Source: Lacinutrix sp. Hel_I_90 (GTDB lineage Bacteria; Bacteroidota; Bacteroidia; Flavobacteriales; Flavobacteriaceae). Taken from it: DNA of 64,000 nucleotides. Each line of letters starts with the position of its first letter. The stretch's first letter is position 1. The notes beneath the pieces were generated by a model. That model saw only the letters and a list, made by a program, of their open reading frames with translations. It ran no database searches and was not told where the DNA came from. The DNA is taken from positions 1,538,501-1,602,500 of the forward strand of contig NZ_JYNQ01000001.1 of NCBI RefSeq assembly GCF_000934685.1, written 5' to 3'. Positions 56,382 to 64,000 of the stretch are shown here, one piece after another. The translations under genes were made by a program, and so were the position numbers.

Positions 56382-57998
56382 TTGAAAGACACTTTATCCT
56401 TTTTAGTACAAGCGCTGCTTCAAAACAATAAAATAAAGATTGATAGTGCAGAATTAGACTTTCAAATACAAAGTCACCCGTCTTACCCAAGTTTGCACGC
56501 CATTACAGGAGTTTTAAGTCACTTTACTATTGTGCATACTGCTATTCGCGTTCCTGTAGATAAAAACACTTTAGAACAACTTCCTGCTAGTTATATAGGA
56601 CAAATAAAAAGTGAAGATGAAACCGAATTTGCCTTTGTTATTAATAAAGGCAAAAAATATAAAATTATATATAGCAATAAAAAAAGTAAAACCATTTCTG
56701 AAGCTATTTTTTTAGAACAGTTTACAGGTGTTTTGGTTGCCGTCGAGAAAGACGAAACAAAACCTAAACAACAAGCCAGTACTGCTCATTTTCAAAACCC
56801 ACTATTCGGTATTGCCTTAGTATTATTTACAGTCTTATTTTTTAATTCTGAGCCAAGTCTTCCTGCTTCCATTTACTTTATATTATCCTTAATAGGTGTT
56901 GGAGTAAGCCTTTTAATTATACAGCATGATTTAGGATTAGACTCTAAAATTATTGATAGCATTTGTTCCCAAGAAAGTAAAACAACCAATTGTAATGCCG
57001 TTTTAAATTCTAAAGGTGCAACGCTTTACAAACACATAAAGCTTAGCGATGTCAGTCTCATTTATTTCGTTGCGATTGGTGTGTCTTCACTATTACTCAG
57101 TCTTACAAGAATACCCCTAACTACTTTATACTTAATAAGTGTGATGGCTTTACCAGTAATTATTTATTCTATATACTATCAAGTAAAGGTTTCAAAAAAC
57201 TGGTGTGTTTTATGTTTGGGCATTGTATCCATATTAATGTTTCAAGCAGTACCTTTTTTTATTACTGATGTAAATGTATCCATTTTTAGTATTGAGAGCA
57301 TTCTCTTGATTACTTTTTCGATTTTTACAATTGCTGGACTTTGGTTATTTATAAGTTCAAAATTAAAACAAGAGCAAGCGTTTAGAAAATTAAAACTAGA
57401 ATCTCATAAATTTAAAAGAAACTTTGACTTGTTCAACACCCTATTAAAACAATCTAAAACGCTAAACACTGCTTTAACCAACACTCCAGAAATCGTTTTA
57501 GGAAACACAAAAGCCGCATTAAATATTATGGTAATCACCAATCCTTTTTGCGGACACTGTAAAGGGGTACATCATTTAGTGGAATCCATTTTAAAGCAGC
57601 ATTATAATGACCTTAGTATTACAGTACGCTTTAATATAAACACCAGTAACTTAGAAAATAATGGGGTGTTGGTCTCAAGTAGATTGTTAGAACTATTCCA
57701 TACAGAAAGTGAACAAAAATGCTTAGAAGCCATGCATGAGATTTATAGTACAGGCGAGGCAAGCTCTTGGTTAGCTAAATGGGGAAAATCTGCCAATGCT
57801 AGCATCTATGGAGACATCCTCGAAGCCGAATACGCCTGGTGCTTAGATAACAATATTAATTTTACACCAGAAATCTTAATTAATGGCAAATCATACCCGC
57901 AAGCGTATGACAGAAGTGATTTAATTTATTTTATTGAAGACTTAAATGAGACTTGTTGCACAAATGCACAGACTACTCAATTACAAGATACGATATAA
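56382..57998 (+). CDS. Degenerate C39-like domain - VKOR - thioredoxin fusion (disulfide-forming)
   Basis: 538 residues, TTG start. Residues about 1-125 resemble a C39 peptidase domain without the catalytic cysteine (HPSYPSLHAITGVLSHF). Residues about 135-325 are a VKOR-like four-helix domain with active-site C275-V-L-C278 and loop cysteines C195 and C204. Residues about 355-530 are a thioredoxin-like domain with C390-G-H-C393. Such fusions reoxidise and insert disulfides in the periplasm. It sits 41 bp after the CHAT gene and just upstream of two cysteine-rich peptides and their exporter, which are its probable clients. Confidence 0.85.
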   Translation: MKDTLSFLVQALLQNNKIKIDSAELDFQIQSHPSYPSLHAITGVLSHFTIVHTAIRVPVDKNTLEQLPASYIGQIKSEDETEFAFVINKGKKYKIIYSNKKSKTISEAIFLEQFTGVLVAVEKDETKPKQQASTAHFQNPLFGIALVLFTVLFFNSEPSLPASIYFILSLIGVGVSLLIIQHDLGLDSKIIDSICSQESKTTNCNAVLNSKGATLYKHIKLSDVSLIYFVAIGVSSLLLSLTRIPLTTLYLISVMALPVIIYSIYYQVKVSKNWCVLCLGIVSILMFQAVPFFITDVNVSIFSIESILLITFSIFTIAGLWLFISSKLKQEQAFRKLKLESHKFKRNFDLFNTLLKQSKTLNTALTNTPEIVLGNTKAALNIMVITNPFCGHCKGVHHLVESILKQHYNDLSITVRFNINTSNLENNGVLVSSRLLELFHTESEQKCLEAMHEIYSTGEASSWLAKWGKSANASIYGDILEAEYAWCLDNNINFTPEILINGKSYPQAYDRSDLIYFIEDLNETCCTNAQTTQLQDTI

Positions 57999-58002
57999 AA
58001 CA

Positions 58003-58035
58003 GCAAAACCCTTATAATAAGGGTTTTGCGTTTTT
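58003..58035 (+). terminator. Terminator after the VKOR gene
   Basis: 13-bp inverted repeat GCAAAACCCTTAT / ATAAGGGTTTTGC (58003-58015, 58017-58029) then G-free T run. It separates the CHAT-VKOR transcript from the peptide gene, which starts with its own leader element. Confidence 0.8.
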
Positions 58036-58039
58036 GAAC

Positions 58040-58103
58040 AATATTCTCTCGCGAAGAATAGACACAAACTGTGAGTGTCTTTAAATGTTCACGGCAAATT
58101 TAC
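58040..58103 (+). promoter_or_regulatory. Duplicated upstream element, copy 1 (peptide 1)
   Basis: Matches 60798-60860 almost base for base over its first 47 nt. It holds two inverted repeats: ATTCT-CTCGCGA-AGAAT (58043-58059) and AGACAC-N9-GTGTCT (58060-58080). It ends 18 bp before the start of peptide 1. Probably a promoter/operator or RNA leader common to both peptides; no TAnnTTTG is inside it. Confidence 0.75.
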
Positions 58104-58121
58104 TTATTAAATAATATAATT

Positions 58122-58373
58122 ATGAAAAAATTAAAAAACTTAGGCAAAACTTTGTCTACAGCCGAACAAAAAACTATTAAAGGTGGTTGTCCAAGATGTG
58201 GACATGATCCCATTCTCATAGGTGGTGACACAGGTGGTGGCACAGGTGGCAGTGACGACACTTGTGGTTTTGCATTACTTTGTTCACCAGGAAAATGCTT
58301 TAACCCTCGTACATGCCGCTGCCAATATGGAGAAGGCGCTGGACCGAACAATAATGGAACATGTCTTTACTAA
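58122..58373 (+). CDS. Cysteine-rich double-glycine leader peptide precursor 1
   Basis: 83 residues. The leader (1-22) is MKKLKNLGKTLSTAEQKTIK followed by GG, the processing site for a C39 exporter. The predicted mature part is 61 residues: a Gly-rich stretch (33-47), then a cysteine-dense core. Cysteines at 23, 26, 48, 54, 59, 65, 67 and 81 (eight, so up to four disulfides). It resembles bacteriocin-type or pheromone precursors by leader, but the core matches none I know. An in-frame ATG at 58071 is rejected because it lies inside the repeated upstream element. Its own terminator follows. Confidence 0.88.
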   Translation: MKKLKNLGKTLSTAEQKTIKGGCPRCGHDPILIGGDTGGGTGGSDDTCGFALLCSPGKCFNPRTCRCQYGEGAGPNNNGTCLY

Positions 58374-58390
58374 AACATTATTAAAGATAG

Positions 58391-58417
58391 AAAAGGGAGG
58401 GTTTCTCTCCCTTTTTT
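58391..58417 (+). terminator. Terminator of peptide 1
   Basis: 9-bp stem AAAAGGGAG / CTCCCTTTT around a 7-nt loop, then T. It starts 18 bp after the stop of the peptide gene. Confidence 0.8.
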
Positions 58418-58471
58418 ATTAAAATTTAAAGACAAAAAAATTCTTTAGAAATACATGGCTAATTTTAGAAA

Positions 58472-58485
58472 ATTATCTAGATAAT
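58472..58485 (+). promoter_or_regulatory. 14-bp palindrome upstream of the exporter gene
   Basis: ATTATCTAGATAAT is a perfect palindrome about 80 bp before the exporter start. It could be an operator, but AT-rich palindromes of this size also occur by chance. Confidence 0.3.
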
Positions 58486-58565
58486 ACTCGCTTTTTAAGG
58501 CTTCTAAAAAAACACCTATTACTTAAAGAAAGGTATGCTTTACCACATGCTTTCCCCATAAAGAA

Positions 58566-60797
58566 ATGAAAAAATTTCCAACATATAAACAAGCAGAATC
58601 CAAAGACTGTGGTCCTACATGCCTAAAAATTATTGCAAAACATTATGGTAAAAACTTGTCAATCTCACAACTTAGAACAATAAGTGAAACCACTAGAGAA
58701 GGCAGTAACTTACTAAATTTAAGTGAGGCTAGTGAAACCATTGGCTTTCGTTCTTTAGGTGTGAAGTTAACTTTGGAAGAACTAAAAAAAGCACCTTTAC
58801 CCTGCATTTTACATTGGAATAAAGAGCATTATGTCGTCCTCTATAAAATAAAAAGCGCCTCTTCCATTTTCTCAATGGGAAAACACCAAAATGACTTAAC
58901 ATTTTATATTTCAGATCCAGGACATGGCTTAATTACCTACACAAAGGAAGAATTTTTAAAATTTTGGATTGGCAATAATGCCACCGAAAAAACACAAGAA
59001 GGCATTGCACTGCTTCTAGATCCTACACCAAAATTTTATGACAACGATTTTGGAGAAGCTGATGAAAAGAAATTTGACTTCACTTATTTATCTAAATATC
59101 TTTACAAATACAAAAAATTCATCATCCAACTTTGTATTGGCTTATTAGCAGCCAGTTTATTACAACTCCTTGTTCCTTTTTTAACACAAAGTGTTGTAGA
59201 TGTAGGCATTAAAAATCAAGATTTAAATTTTATTTATCTTATTCTATTTGCTCAAATCGCACTTTTTATTGGGAGAACAGGTATAGAAATTATTAGGAGT
59301 TGGATTTTATTACACGTTAGTGCAAGAATTAACATCTCCTTAATTTCCGATTTCTTTATTAAACTCATGCTACTTCCTATCTCCTATTTTGATGTAAAAA
59401 TGACAGGAGATTTACTACAACGTATTAACGATCACAAACGTATTCAGCAGGTTTTAACAACCTCTTCATTAAGCGTTTTGTTTTCAATGGTAAACTTCAT
59501 CATATTCAGCTTTGTACTAGTGTATTATAGCTTACAAATATTTAGTGTTTTTCTTATTGGTAGTATCCTATATTTTGTGTGGATTAAAATTTTTCTTAAA
59601 AAACGTGCCACCTTAGATTACAAACGTTTTTCTGCAGCGAGCCAAGAACAGAGTACCGTTATTGAGCTTATTAACGGCATGCAAGATATTAAGTTGCATA
59701 ATGCTGAAAGACAAAAACGTTGGGCATGGGAGCACACGCAAGCACGATTGTTTAAAGTGTCTATCAAAAGCCTAGCCTTAGAACAAACACAAAGTGTAGG
59801 CTCCTCTTTTATTAACGAACTTAAAAATATTTTTATCACCATTTTATCTGCTAAACTGGTCATAGATGGAGAGATAACTTTGGGGATGATGTTAGCGATT
59901 TCGTACATCGTAGGTCAATTAAATAGTCCTGTATCACAGCTTATTAGTTTCACTAGAGAATTACAAGATGCTAAAATCTCGCTAGACCGTTTAAGCGAAA
60001 TCCATAATATGGACAATGAAGAAGTTGATCCTCAAAACAAAATAAGAGACATTCCAAAAAGTGGTGCTATTACTATAAAAGAGGTTACGTTTAAATACAC
60101 AGGATCAGATATTGCCGTGTTAAAAGATTTAAACCTCACGATTCCAGCAAACAAAACCACCGCTATTGTTGGCACAAGTGGAAGCGGTAAAACCACCTTA
60201 ATGAAACTGCTTTTAGGCTACTACAAACCTAATCAAGGAGACCTTTTACTCAATCAATTTTCCTTACAAAATATCTCACAAAAATCCTGGAGAGACCATT
60301 ATGGTGTGGTCATGCAAGAAGGCTTTATATTTAATGATACGATTGCAAATAATATCGCTATCGGCGAAGATAGTATTGATAAAAAGCGCTTAGCACATGC
60401 TGTTGATGTAGCAAACATTAGAGATTACATCGAGTCCTTACCCCTAGCCTACAATACAAAAATAGGGGCAGAAGGCACTGGCTTAAGTACGGGACAAAAA
60501 CAACGTTTATTTATTGCAAGAGCCGTTTACAAAAACCCCGATTATTTGTTTTTTGATGAAGCAACCTCCGCTTTAGACGCTAATAACGAAAAAGTAATCA
60601 TGGAAAACTTAGATACCTTCTTTAAAGACAAAACAGTAGTCGTTATTGCTCACCGTTTAAGTACGGTAAAAAATGCCCATCAAATAGTCGTCTTAGATGA
60701 TGGAAAAATAGCTGAAATAGGAAACCATAAAGCATTAGTTGCTAAAAAAGGAAACTATTACAACCTGGTTAAAAATCAATTGGAATTGGGTAACTAA
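58566..60797 (+). CDS. Peptidase-containing ABC exporter (C39 type)
   Basis: 743 residues with three domains. C39 peptidase (1-140): C15 in DCGPTC, H88 in KEHYVVLY, D117 in SDPGHG, a complete catalytic set. Six-helix membrane domain (about 165-450). ABC domain (about 505-740): Walker A GTSGSGKTT at 536-544, signature LSTGQ at 640-644, Walker B LFFDEATSALD near 662-671. It cleaves the leader after Gly-Gly during export. It lies between the two peptide genes and upstream of its HlyD adaptor; outer membrane passage would need a TolC-like protein elsewhere. Confidence 0.95.
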   Translation: MKKFPTYKQAESKDCGPTCLKIIAKHYGKNLSISQLRTISETTREGSNLLNLSEASETIGFRSLGVKLTLEELKKAPLPCILHWNKEHYVVLYKIKSASSIFSMGKHQNDLTFYISDPGHGLITYTKEEFLKFWIGNNATEKTQEGIALLLDPTPKFYDNDFGEADEKKFDFTYLSKYLYKYKKFIIQLCIGLLAASLLQLLVPFLTQSVVDVGIKNQDLNFIYLILFAQIALFIGRTGIEIIRSWILLHVSARINISLISDFFIKLMLLPISYFDVKMTGDLLQRINDHKRIQQVLTTSSLSVLFSMVNFIIFSFVLVYYSLQIFSVFLIGSILYFVWIKIFLKKRATLDYKRFSAASQEQSTVIELINGMQDIKLHNAERQKRWAWEHTQARLFKVSIKSLALEQTQSVGSSFINELKNIFITILSAKLVIDGEITLGMMLAISYIVGQLNSPVSQLISFTRELQDAKISLDRLSEIHNMDNEEVDPQNKIRDIPKSGAITIKEVTFKYTGSDIAVLKDLNLTIPANKTTAIVGTSGSGKTTLMKLLLGYYKPNQGDLLLNQFSLQNISQKSWRDHYGVVMQEGFIFNDTIANNIAIGEDSIDKKRLAHAVDVANIRDYIESLPLAYNTKIGAEGTGLSTGQKQRLFIARAVYKNPDYLFFDEATSALDANNEKVIMENLDTFFKDKTVVVIAHRLSTVKNAHQIVVLDDGKIAEIGNHKALVAKKGNYYNLVKNQLELGN

Positions 60798-60860
60798 AAT
60801 ATTCTCTCGCGAGGAATAGACACAAACTGCGAGTGTCTCAAAATGTTTGCAGCTTTTTAC
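60798..60860 (+). promoter_or_regulatory. Duplicated upstream element, copy 2 (peptide 2)
   Basis: Second copy of the element at 58040-58103, starting at the stop codon of the exporter gene. The first inverted repeat is compensated to ATTC-T-CTCGCGAG-GAAT (60801-60817) and the second AGACAC/GTGTCT is unchanged (60818-60838), so structure is conserved more than sequence. Confidence 0.75.
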
Positions 60861-60878
60861 ATTTAAAATAATTAAAAA

Positions 60879-61049
60879 ATGAAAAATTTAAAAAACTTAG
60901 GAAAAGCCTTAACCAAAGTTGAGCAAAGGAGTATTAATGGAGGCGTATTTGCCTGTGGAGGTGGACACCAATGCCCTCCTGGATGGACCTGTCCATACGA
61001 TTATAGAACAGGGACTAACTGGGCTTGCCAAAGATCTTTAGAACTGTAG
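60879..61049 (+). CDS. Cysteine-rich double-glycine leader peptide precursor 2
   Basis: 56 residues, below the usual gene-calling length. The leader is MKNLKNLGKALTKVEQRSIN then GG at 21-22, same length as in peptide 1 with 14 of 22 residues identical. The predicted 34-residue mature part has four cysteines (26, 32, 38, 50) and is rich in Gly, Pro and aromatic residues (GWTCPYDY, NWAC). It lies between the exporter and HlyD genes, with its own copy of the upstream element and its own terminator. Very probably a second exported disulfide-bonded peptide. Confidence 0.88.
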   Translation: MKNLKNLGKALTKVEQRSINGGVFACGGGHQCPPGWTCPYDYRTGTNWACQRSLEL

Positions 61050-61068
61050 ACTAGCCTATCAATATTTT

Positions 61069-61104
61069 GTGCAATGCCAGTATAAGGCATTGCACTTATG
61101 TTTA
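61069..61104 (+). terminator. Terminator of peptide 2
   Basis: Perfect 10-bp stem GTGCAATGCC / GGCATTGCAC (61069-61078, 61086-61095) with loop AGTATAA, followed by a T-rich but interrupted tract. Some read-through into the HlyD gene is likely. Confidence 0.7.
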
Positions 61105-61123
61105 TATAATCTTATAGAATCTC

Positions 61124-62416
61124 ATGATGTCAAAAAAACTAGAAGAAATAGAATTACGAAGTGAGCAGGTACAAGATATTTTATCTTATGTCCCGCATTG
61201 GATGATACGCTATGGTAATCTGGTGTTTTTACTATTAATCATGCTATTTTTAGCCTTATCTTTCTTTATTAAATATCCAGATGTTATTAATGCAGAAGCC
61301 TTAGTTACCACCAAAATCCCCCCTCAAAAAGAGTATGCAAAAATAACCAGTCGTATTCAGGCTATTTTAGTTGAAGACAACACTATAGTTTCTCCAAACA
61401 CACCTTTGGCCATATTAGAGAACACCGCCAATTACAAAGACGTGTTTTTACTTAAGAGCATCTTAGATAGCATTAAACCAAATACGCAATTGTTTTACTT
61501 CCCAATCAATGAAATCCCGCTATTATTTTTAGGCAACATAGATAATGATTTTGCTATTTTCGAAAATAATTACACGCAATATGTACTGAATAAAGAATTA
61601 CAACCTTTTTCTAATGAAGCTTTAGCCAATAAAACAACCTTATCTGAATTATATAGCAGATTAGCCAATTCTAAGTCGCAATTAGAAATCAATCGCGCTG
61701 AACTAGCCTTTAAAAAGAATAAATTAGAAAGAAATAAAACACTTTATAAAAAAGGAATCATTGCCAAATTAGAGTACGAAAATAATCAAATAGAATATGC
61801 TCAGGCCCAGCGAAATCTCAAAAGTTTCGAAGCCTCTATTTCACAAATAAGAGAATCTATTAGTAACGCTAATAAAACGAGTAAAGGCAATAAAATCAAT
61901 AACACTCGGGAAGAAATCAAACTTTTAAAGAATGTCTTACAATCCTTCAATCAATTAAAAATTGCTGTAAAAGACTGGGAGAACACACATGTACTAAGCT
62001 CCAAATTAAATGGAAAAGTATCGTTCATGAACTTTAAAACCGTTAATGAAACGCTTAATGCCGGTGATTTAGTGTTTACTATCATTCCAAATACCAACTT
62101 AGAATATATCGCGAAATTAAAAACACCCATTCTAAACTCTGGCAAATTAAAAACAGGGCAGGCAGTAAATATTAGTATAGAAAACTATCCAGAAACTGAA
62201 TTTGGATTTTTAACTGGAACTATTCATAAAATCTCTGCTATCCCCGATGATGAGGGCTTTTATTTAATAGAGGTCAAACTACCTAATCACTTGGTTACCT
62301 CCTACAATAAAGAAATAGAATTCAAGCAGGAAATGCGTGGTAACGCCGAAATTATTACTGAAGACCTTCGTTTGGCAGAACGCTTCTTTTATCAAATTAA
62401 AGACATCTTTAAATAA
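61124..62416 (+). CDS. HlyD-family membrane fusion protein
   Basis: 430 residues from ATG 61124 (the next codon is also ATG). One membrane helix at about 32-50 (LVFLLLIMLFLALSFFI), a biotinyl-lipoyl-like half before and after a long coiled-coil hairpin (about 175-280, ELAFKKNKLERNKTLYKKGI), and a beta-barrel domain (PETEFGFLTGTIHKI). It is the periplasmic adaptor of the C39 exporter. It lies 74 bp after peptide 2 and ends the plus-strand locus at a bidirectional terminator. Confidence 0.92.
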   Translation: MMSKKLEEIELRSEQVQDILSYVPHWMIRYGNLVFLLLIMLFLALSFFIKYPDVINAEALVTTKIPPQKEYAKITSRIQAILVEDNTIVSPNTPLAILENTANYKDVFLLKSILDSIKPNTQLFYFPINEIPLLFLGNIDNDFAIFENNYTQYVLNKELQPFSNEALANKTTLSELYSRLANSKSQLEINRAELAFKKNKLERNKTLYKKGIIAKLEYENNQIEYAQAQRNLKSFEASISQIRESISNANKTSKGNKINNTREEIKLLKNVLQSFNQLKIAVKDWENTHVLSSKLNGKVSFMNFKTVNETLNAGDLVFTIIPNTNLEYIAKLKTPILNSGKLKTGQAVNISIENYPETEFGFLTGTIHKISAIPDDEGFYLIEVKLPNHLVTSYNKEIEFKQEMRGNAEIITEDLRLAERFFYQIKDIFK

Positions 62417-62440
62417 CAATTAAAAGCACAAGCAATAACA

Positions 62441-62472
62441 AAAAAGCCTTTCCAGATTTGGAAAGGCTTTTT
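62441..62472. terminator. Bidirectional terminator between HlyD and valS
   Basis: Perfect 13-bp stem AAAAAGCCTTTCC / GGAAAGGCTTTTT around a 6-nt loop, with T runs on both strands. The flanking genes are convergent. Confidence 0.9.
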
Positions 62473-62491
62473 AAATTTATACTTAAACTAT

Positions 62492-64000
62492 TTATTTCAA
62501 ACTATCCAAGCTACTCTTCAACGTCTCAATCTTAGCCAAGGCATCTGCTTCTTTTTTACGTTCTCCAGCAATGACCTGCTCTGGTGCCCCTGCAACAAAG
62601 CGCTCGTTTGAGAGTTTCTTTTGAACCGATTTTAAGAAACCTTCCGTATAACTTAATTCTTCAGTCAGTTTTTTAATTTCAGCTTCAACATCTATACTCC
62701 CTTCCATTGGGATGAAGTACTCATTAGACTTCACTCTAAAGGTTAGTGCGCCTTCTACAGCCTCTTGAACGTAATCTATAGTTTCTAAATTACCTAGCTT
62801 AGCGATTACCTCATCAAAAGAAGTACTCGTGCTTTCATTATTAATTACCGAAAAACCAATCGCATCTTTAAATGCTATATTCTTTTGTTTTCTAATGTTT
62901 CTGATACCAGAAATGACTTCAGATGCAAAATCAAATTCAGAAATTAAACGGTCATTTATTGGTTTAGCTTCTGGCCATTTTGAAACGATTAATGCTTCTT
63001 CTGGTGTTCTTTCAGCTATATAATGCCATAGGTCTTCTGTTAAGAATGGCATAAACGGATGCACTATTTTTAAGTTTTCCTCGAAAATTGAAATCACACT
63101 TTTTAAGGTTTTTGCATCAATGGGTTGTTGGTAAGCAGGCTTAACCATTTCTAGCATCCATCCGCAGAAATCATCATAAATCAATTTATAAATAGACATT
63201 AAAGCATCGCTTAAACGGTATTTACTAAAGTGATCTTCTATTTCTAGTAACGCCTTTTGGAATTTAGATTCGTACCAATCTATCGCAATTTTACTAGAGT
63301 TTGGCTGCTTTAAGTTAGTATCTATTTCCCAACCGTCTACCAAGCGGTAAGCATTCCATATTTTATTCCCAAAGCCTTTTCCTTGTTGGCAAAGCGCTTC
63401 ATCAAACATTAAATCGTTTCCTGCGGCACTACTTAATAATAAACCAACACGAACACCATCTGCAGTGTACTCCTCAATAAGTTTTAAAGCATCGGGTGAA
63501 TTCCCTAAACTTTTACTCATTTTACGACGTTGCTTATCGCGAACCAATCCTGTTAAATACACATTATTAAATGGTTTTTGGTCTTTGTACTCGTAACCCG
63601 CAATAATCATACGGGCGACCCAAAAGAATAAAATATCGGGTCCAGTAACCAAATCGTTGGTTGGGTAATAGTATTTTATGTCTTCATTTTCTGGATTTCT
63701 AATACCGTCAAAAACACTCATGGGCCACAACCAAGAAGAGAACCAGGTGTCTAGAGCATCTGTGTCTTGTTTCAAGTCTGAAGCTTGAAGTTGCGTGTTT
63801 GAAGTTGCTACTCTAGCTTTTACCACTGCTTCATCAATACTTTCAGCAACGACAAAATCTTCTTTTCCATCACCGTAGAAATAAGCGGGAATTTGTTGTC
63901 CCCAAAGCAGTTGACGTGAAATATTCCAATCGCGAATATTCTCCATCCAATGCCTGTACGTATTCTCAAATTTCTTCGGAAATAATTTAATTTCAGCATC
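62492..64000 (-). CDS. valS: Valyl-tRNA synthetase, partial (C-terminal ~500 residues)
   Basis: Class I aminoacyl-tRNA synthetase for valine. The frame is open to the right edge of the window (visible residues begin DAEIKLFPKKFENTYRHWM), so the N-terminus with HIGH lies outside. Visible: WNISRQLLWGQQIP, DVLDTWFSSWLWP-type segment, the KMSKS motif in RRKMSKSLGNSPDAL, the anticodon-binding helices and the C-terminal coiled coil (about the last 65 residues), which is characteristic of ValRS. Confidence 0.97.
   Translation of the reverse strand, partial: DAEIKLFPKKFENTYRHWMENIRDWNISRQLLWGQQIPAYFYGDGKEDFVVAESIDEAVVKARVATSNTQLQASDLKQDTDALDTWFSSWLWPMSVFDGIRNPENEDIKYYYPTNDLVTGPDILFFWVARMIIAGYEYKDQKPFNNVYLTGLVRDKQRRKMSKSLGNSPDALKLIEEYTADGVRVGLLLSSAAGNDLMFDEALCQQGKGFGNKIWNAYRLVDGWEIDTNLKQPNSSKIAIDWYESKFQKALLEIEDHFSKYRLSDALMSIYKLIYDDFCGWMLEMVKPAYQQPIDAKTLKSVISIFEENLKIVHPFMPFLTEDLWHYIAERTPEEALIVSKWPEAKPINDRLISEFDFASEVISGIRNIRKQKNIAFKDAIGFSVINNESTSTSFDEVIAKLGNLETIDYVQEAVEGALTFRVKSNEYFIPMEGSIDVEAEIKKLTEELSYTEGFLKSVQKKLSNERFVAGAPEQVIAGERKKEADALAKIETLKSSLDSLK

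Noticed and set aside
58222-58422. Overlapping frame within peptide 1
   Set aside because: It is out of frame with the leader-bearing peptide and shows no leader or conserved motif.
53680-62416. Lanthipeptide or radical-SAM RiPP cluster
   Set aside because: No LanB/C/M, YcaO or radical SAM gene is present; the only modification genes visible are the disulfide-forming VKOR-Trx fusion and the C39 exporter.

Overview
The window looks like chromosomal DNA from a marine-type member of the Flavobacteriaceae (phylum Bacteroidota). The DNA is visibly AT-rich. There are a SusC/SusD pair, a protein ending in a type IX secretion (T9SS) sorting domain, many signal-peptide and lipoprotein genes, almost no Shine-Dalgarno sequences, several TAnnTTTG promoter elements typical of Bacteroidota sigma factors, and a fused hypoxanthine phosphoribosyltransferase-adenylate kinase. 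Three of the longer genes in dense runs start with TTG, and one probably starts with CTG. No tRNA, rRNA, insertion sequence or CRISPR array was seen.

Layout. 1-1891 (-): the str operon rpsL-rpsG-fusA (fusA runs off the left edge) with a good promoter at 1937-1966. 2069-3763: an Omp85-type barrel. 3883-10173: a SusC/SusD operon with two accessory lipoproteins, followed by a secreted arylsulfotransferase-like protein with a T9SS tail. 11.9-23.2 kb: housekeeping genes (rlmB, rhomboid protease, rarA, a minus-strand run radC / deacetylase-like / HAD phosphatase / hypothetical, DUF1569-PaiB pair, methyltransferase, mpl, TPR protein). 23.5-29.6 kb: one giant alpha-2-macroglobulin. 29.7-39.2 kb: SDR, DoxX, DUF4136 lipoprotein, NYN-LOTUS protein, obgE, the hpt-adk fusion, purK-purE, M3 peptidase. 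39.5-43.4 kb: a small regulon led by a GbsR/MarR-type regulator with two matching palindromic operators, ending in a DUF2071 gene broken by one in-frame stop. 43.5-50.9 kb: ECF sigma factor with a zinc-finger partner, a UbiA-like membrane protein, gcvP, and a ketosynthase III / methyltransferase / glycosyltransferase cluster. 62.5-64 kb (-): the C-terminal half of valS.

The accessory region is 50.9-62.4 kb. A minus-strand operon (sigma factor, anti-sigma-like TPR protein, secreted NUC1 nuclease, all overlapping) is divergent from a plus-strand series: small lipoprotein, TPR-CHAT caspase-like protease anchored by a C-terminal membrane helix, a three-domain protein (degenerate C39-like + VKOR + thioredoxin), a cysteine-rich double-glycine peptide, a C39-peptidase ABC exporter, a second cysteine-rich double-glycine peptide too short for ordinary gene callers, and an HlyD adaptor. 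The two peptides share a 22-residue leader and a duplicated 64-bp upstream element, and both have even numbers of cysteines (8 and 4). I infer a secretion system for disulfide-bonded, leader-cleaved peptides: VKOR-Trx makes the disulfides, the C39 exporter cleaves after Gly-Gly and exports with HlyD. Its association with a CHAT protease and a sigma/anti-sigma/nuclease operon is the most interesting feature of the window.
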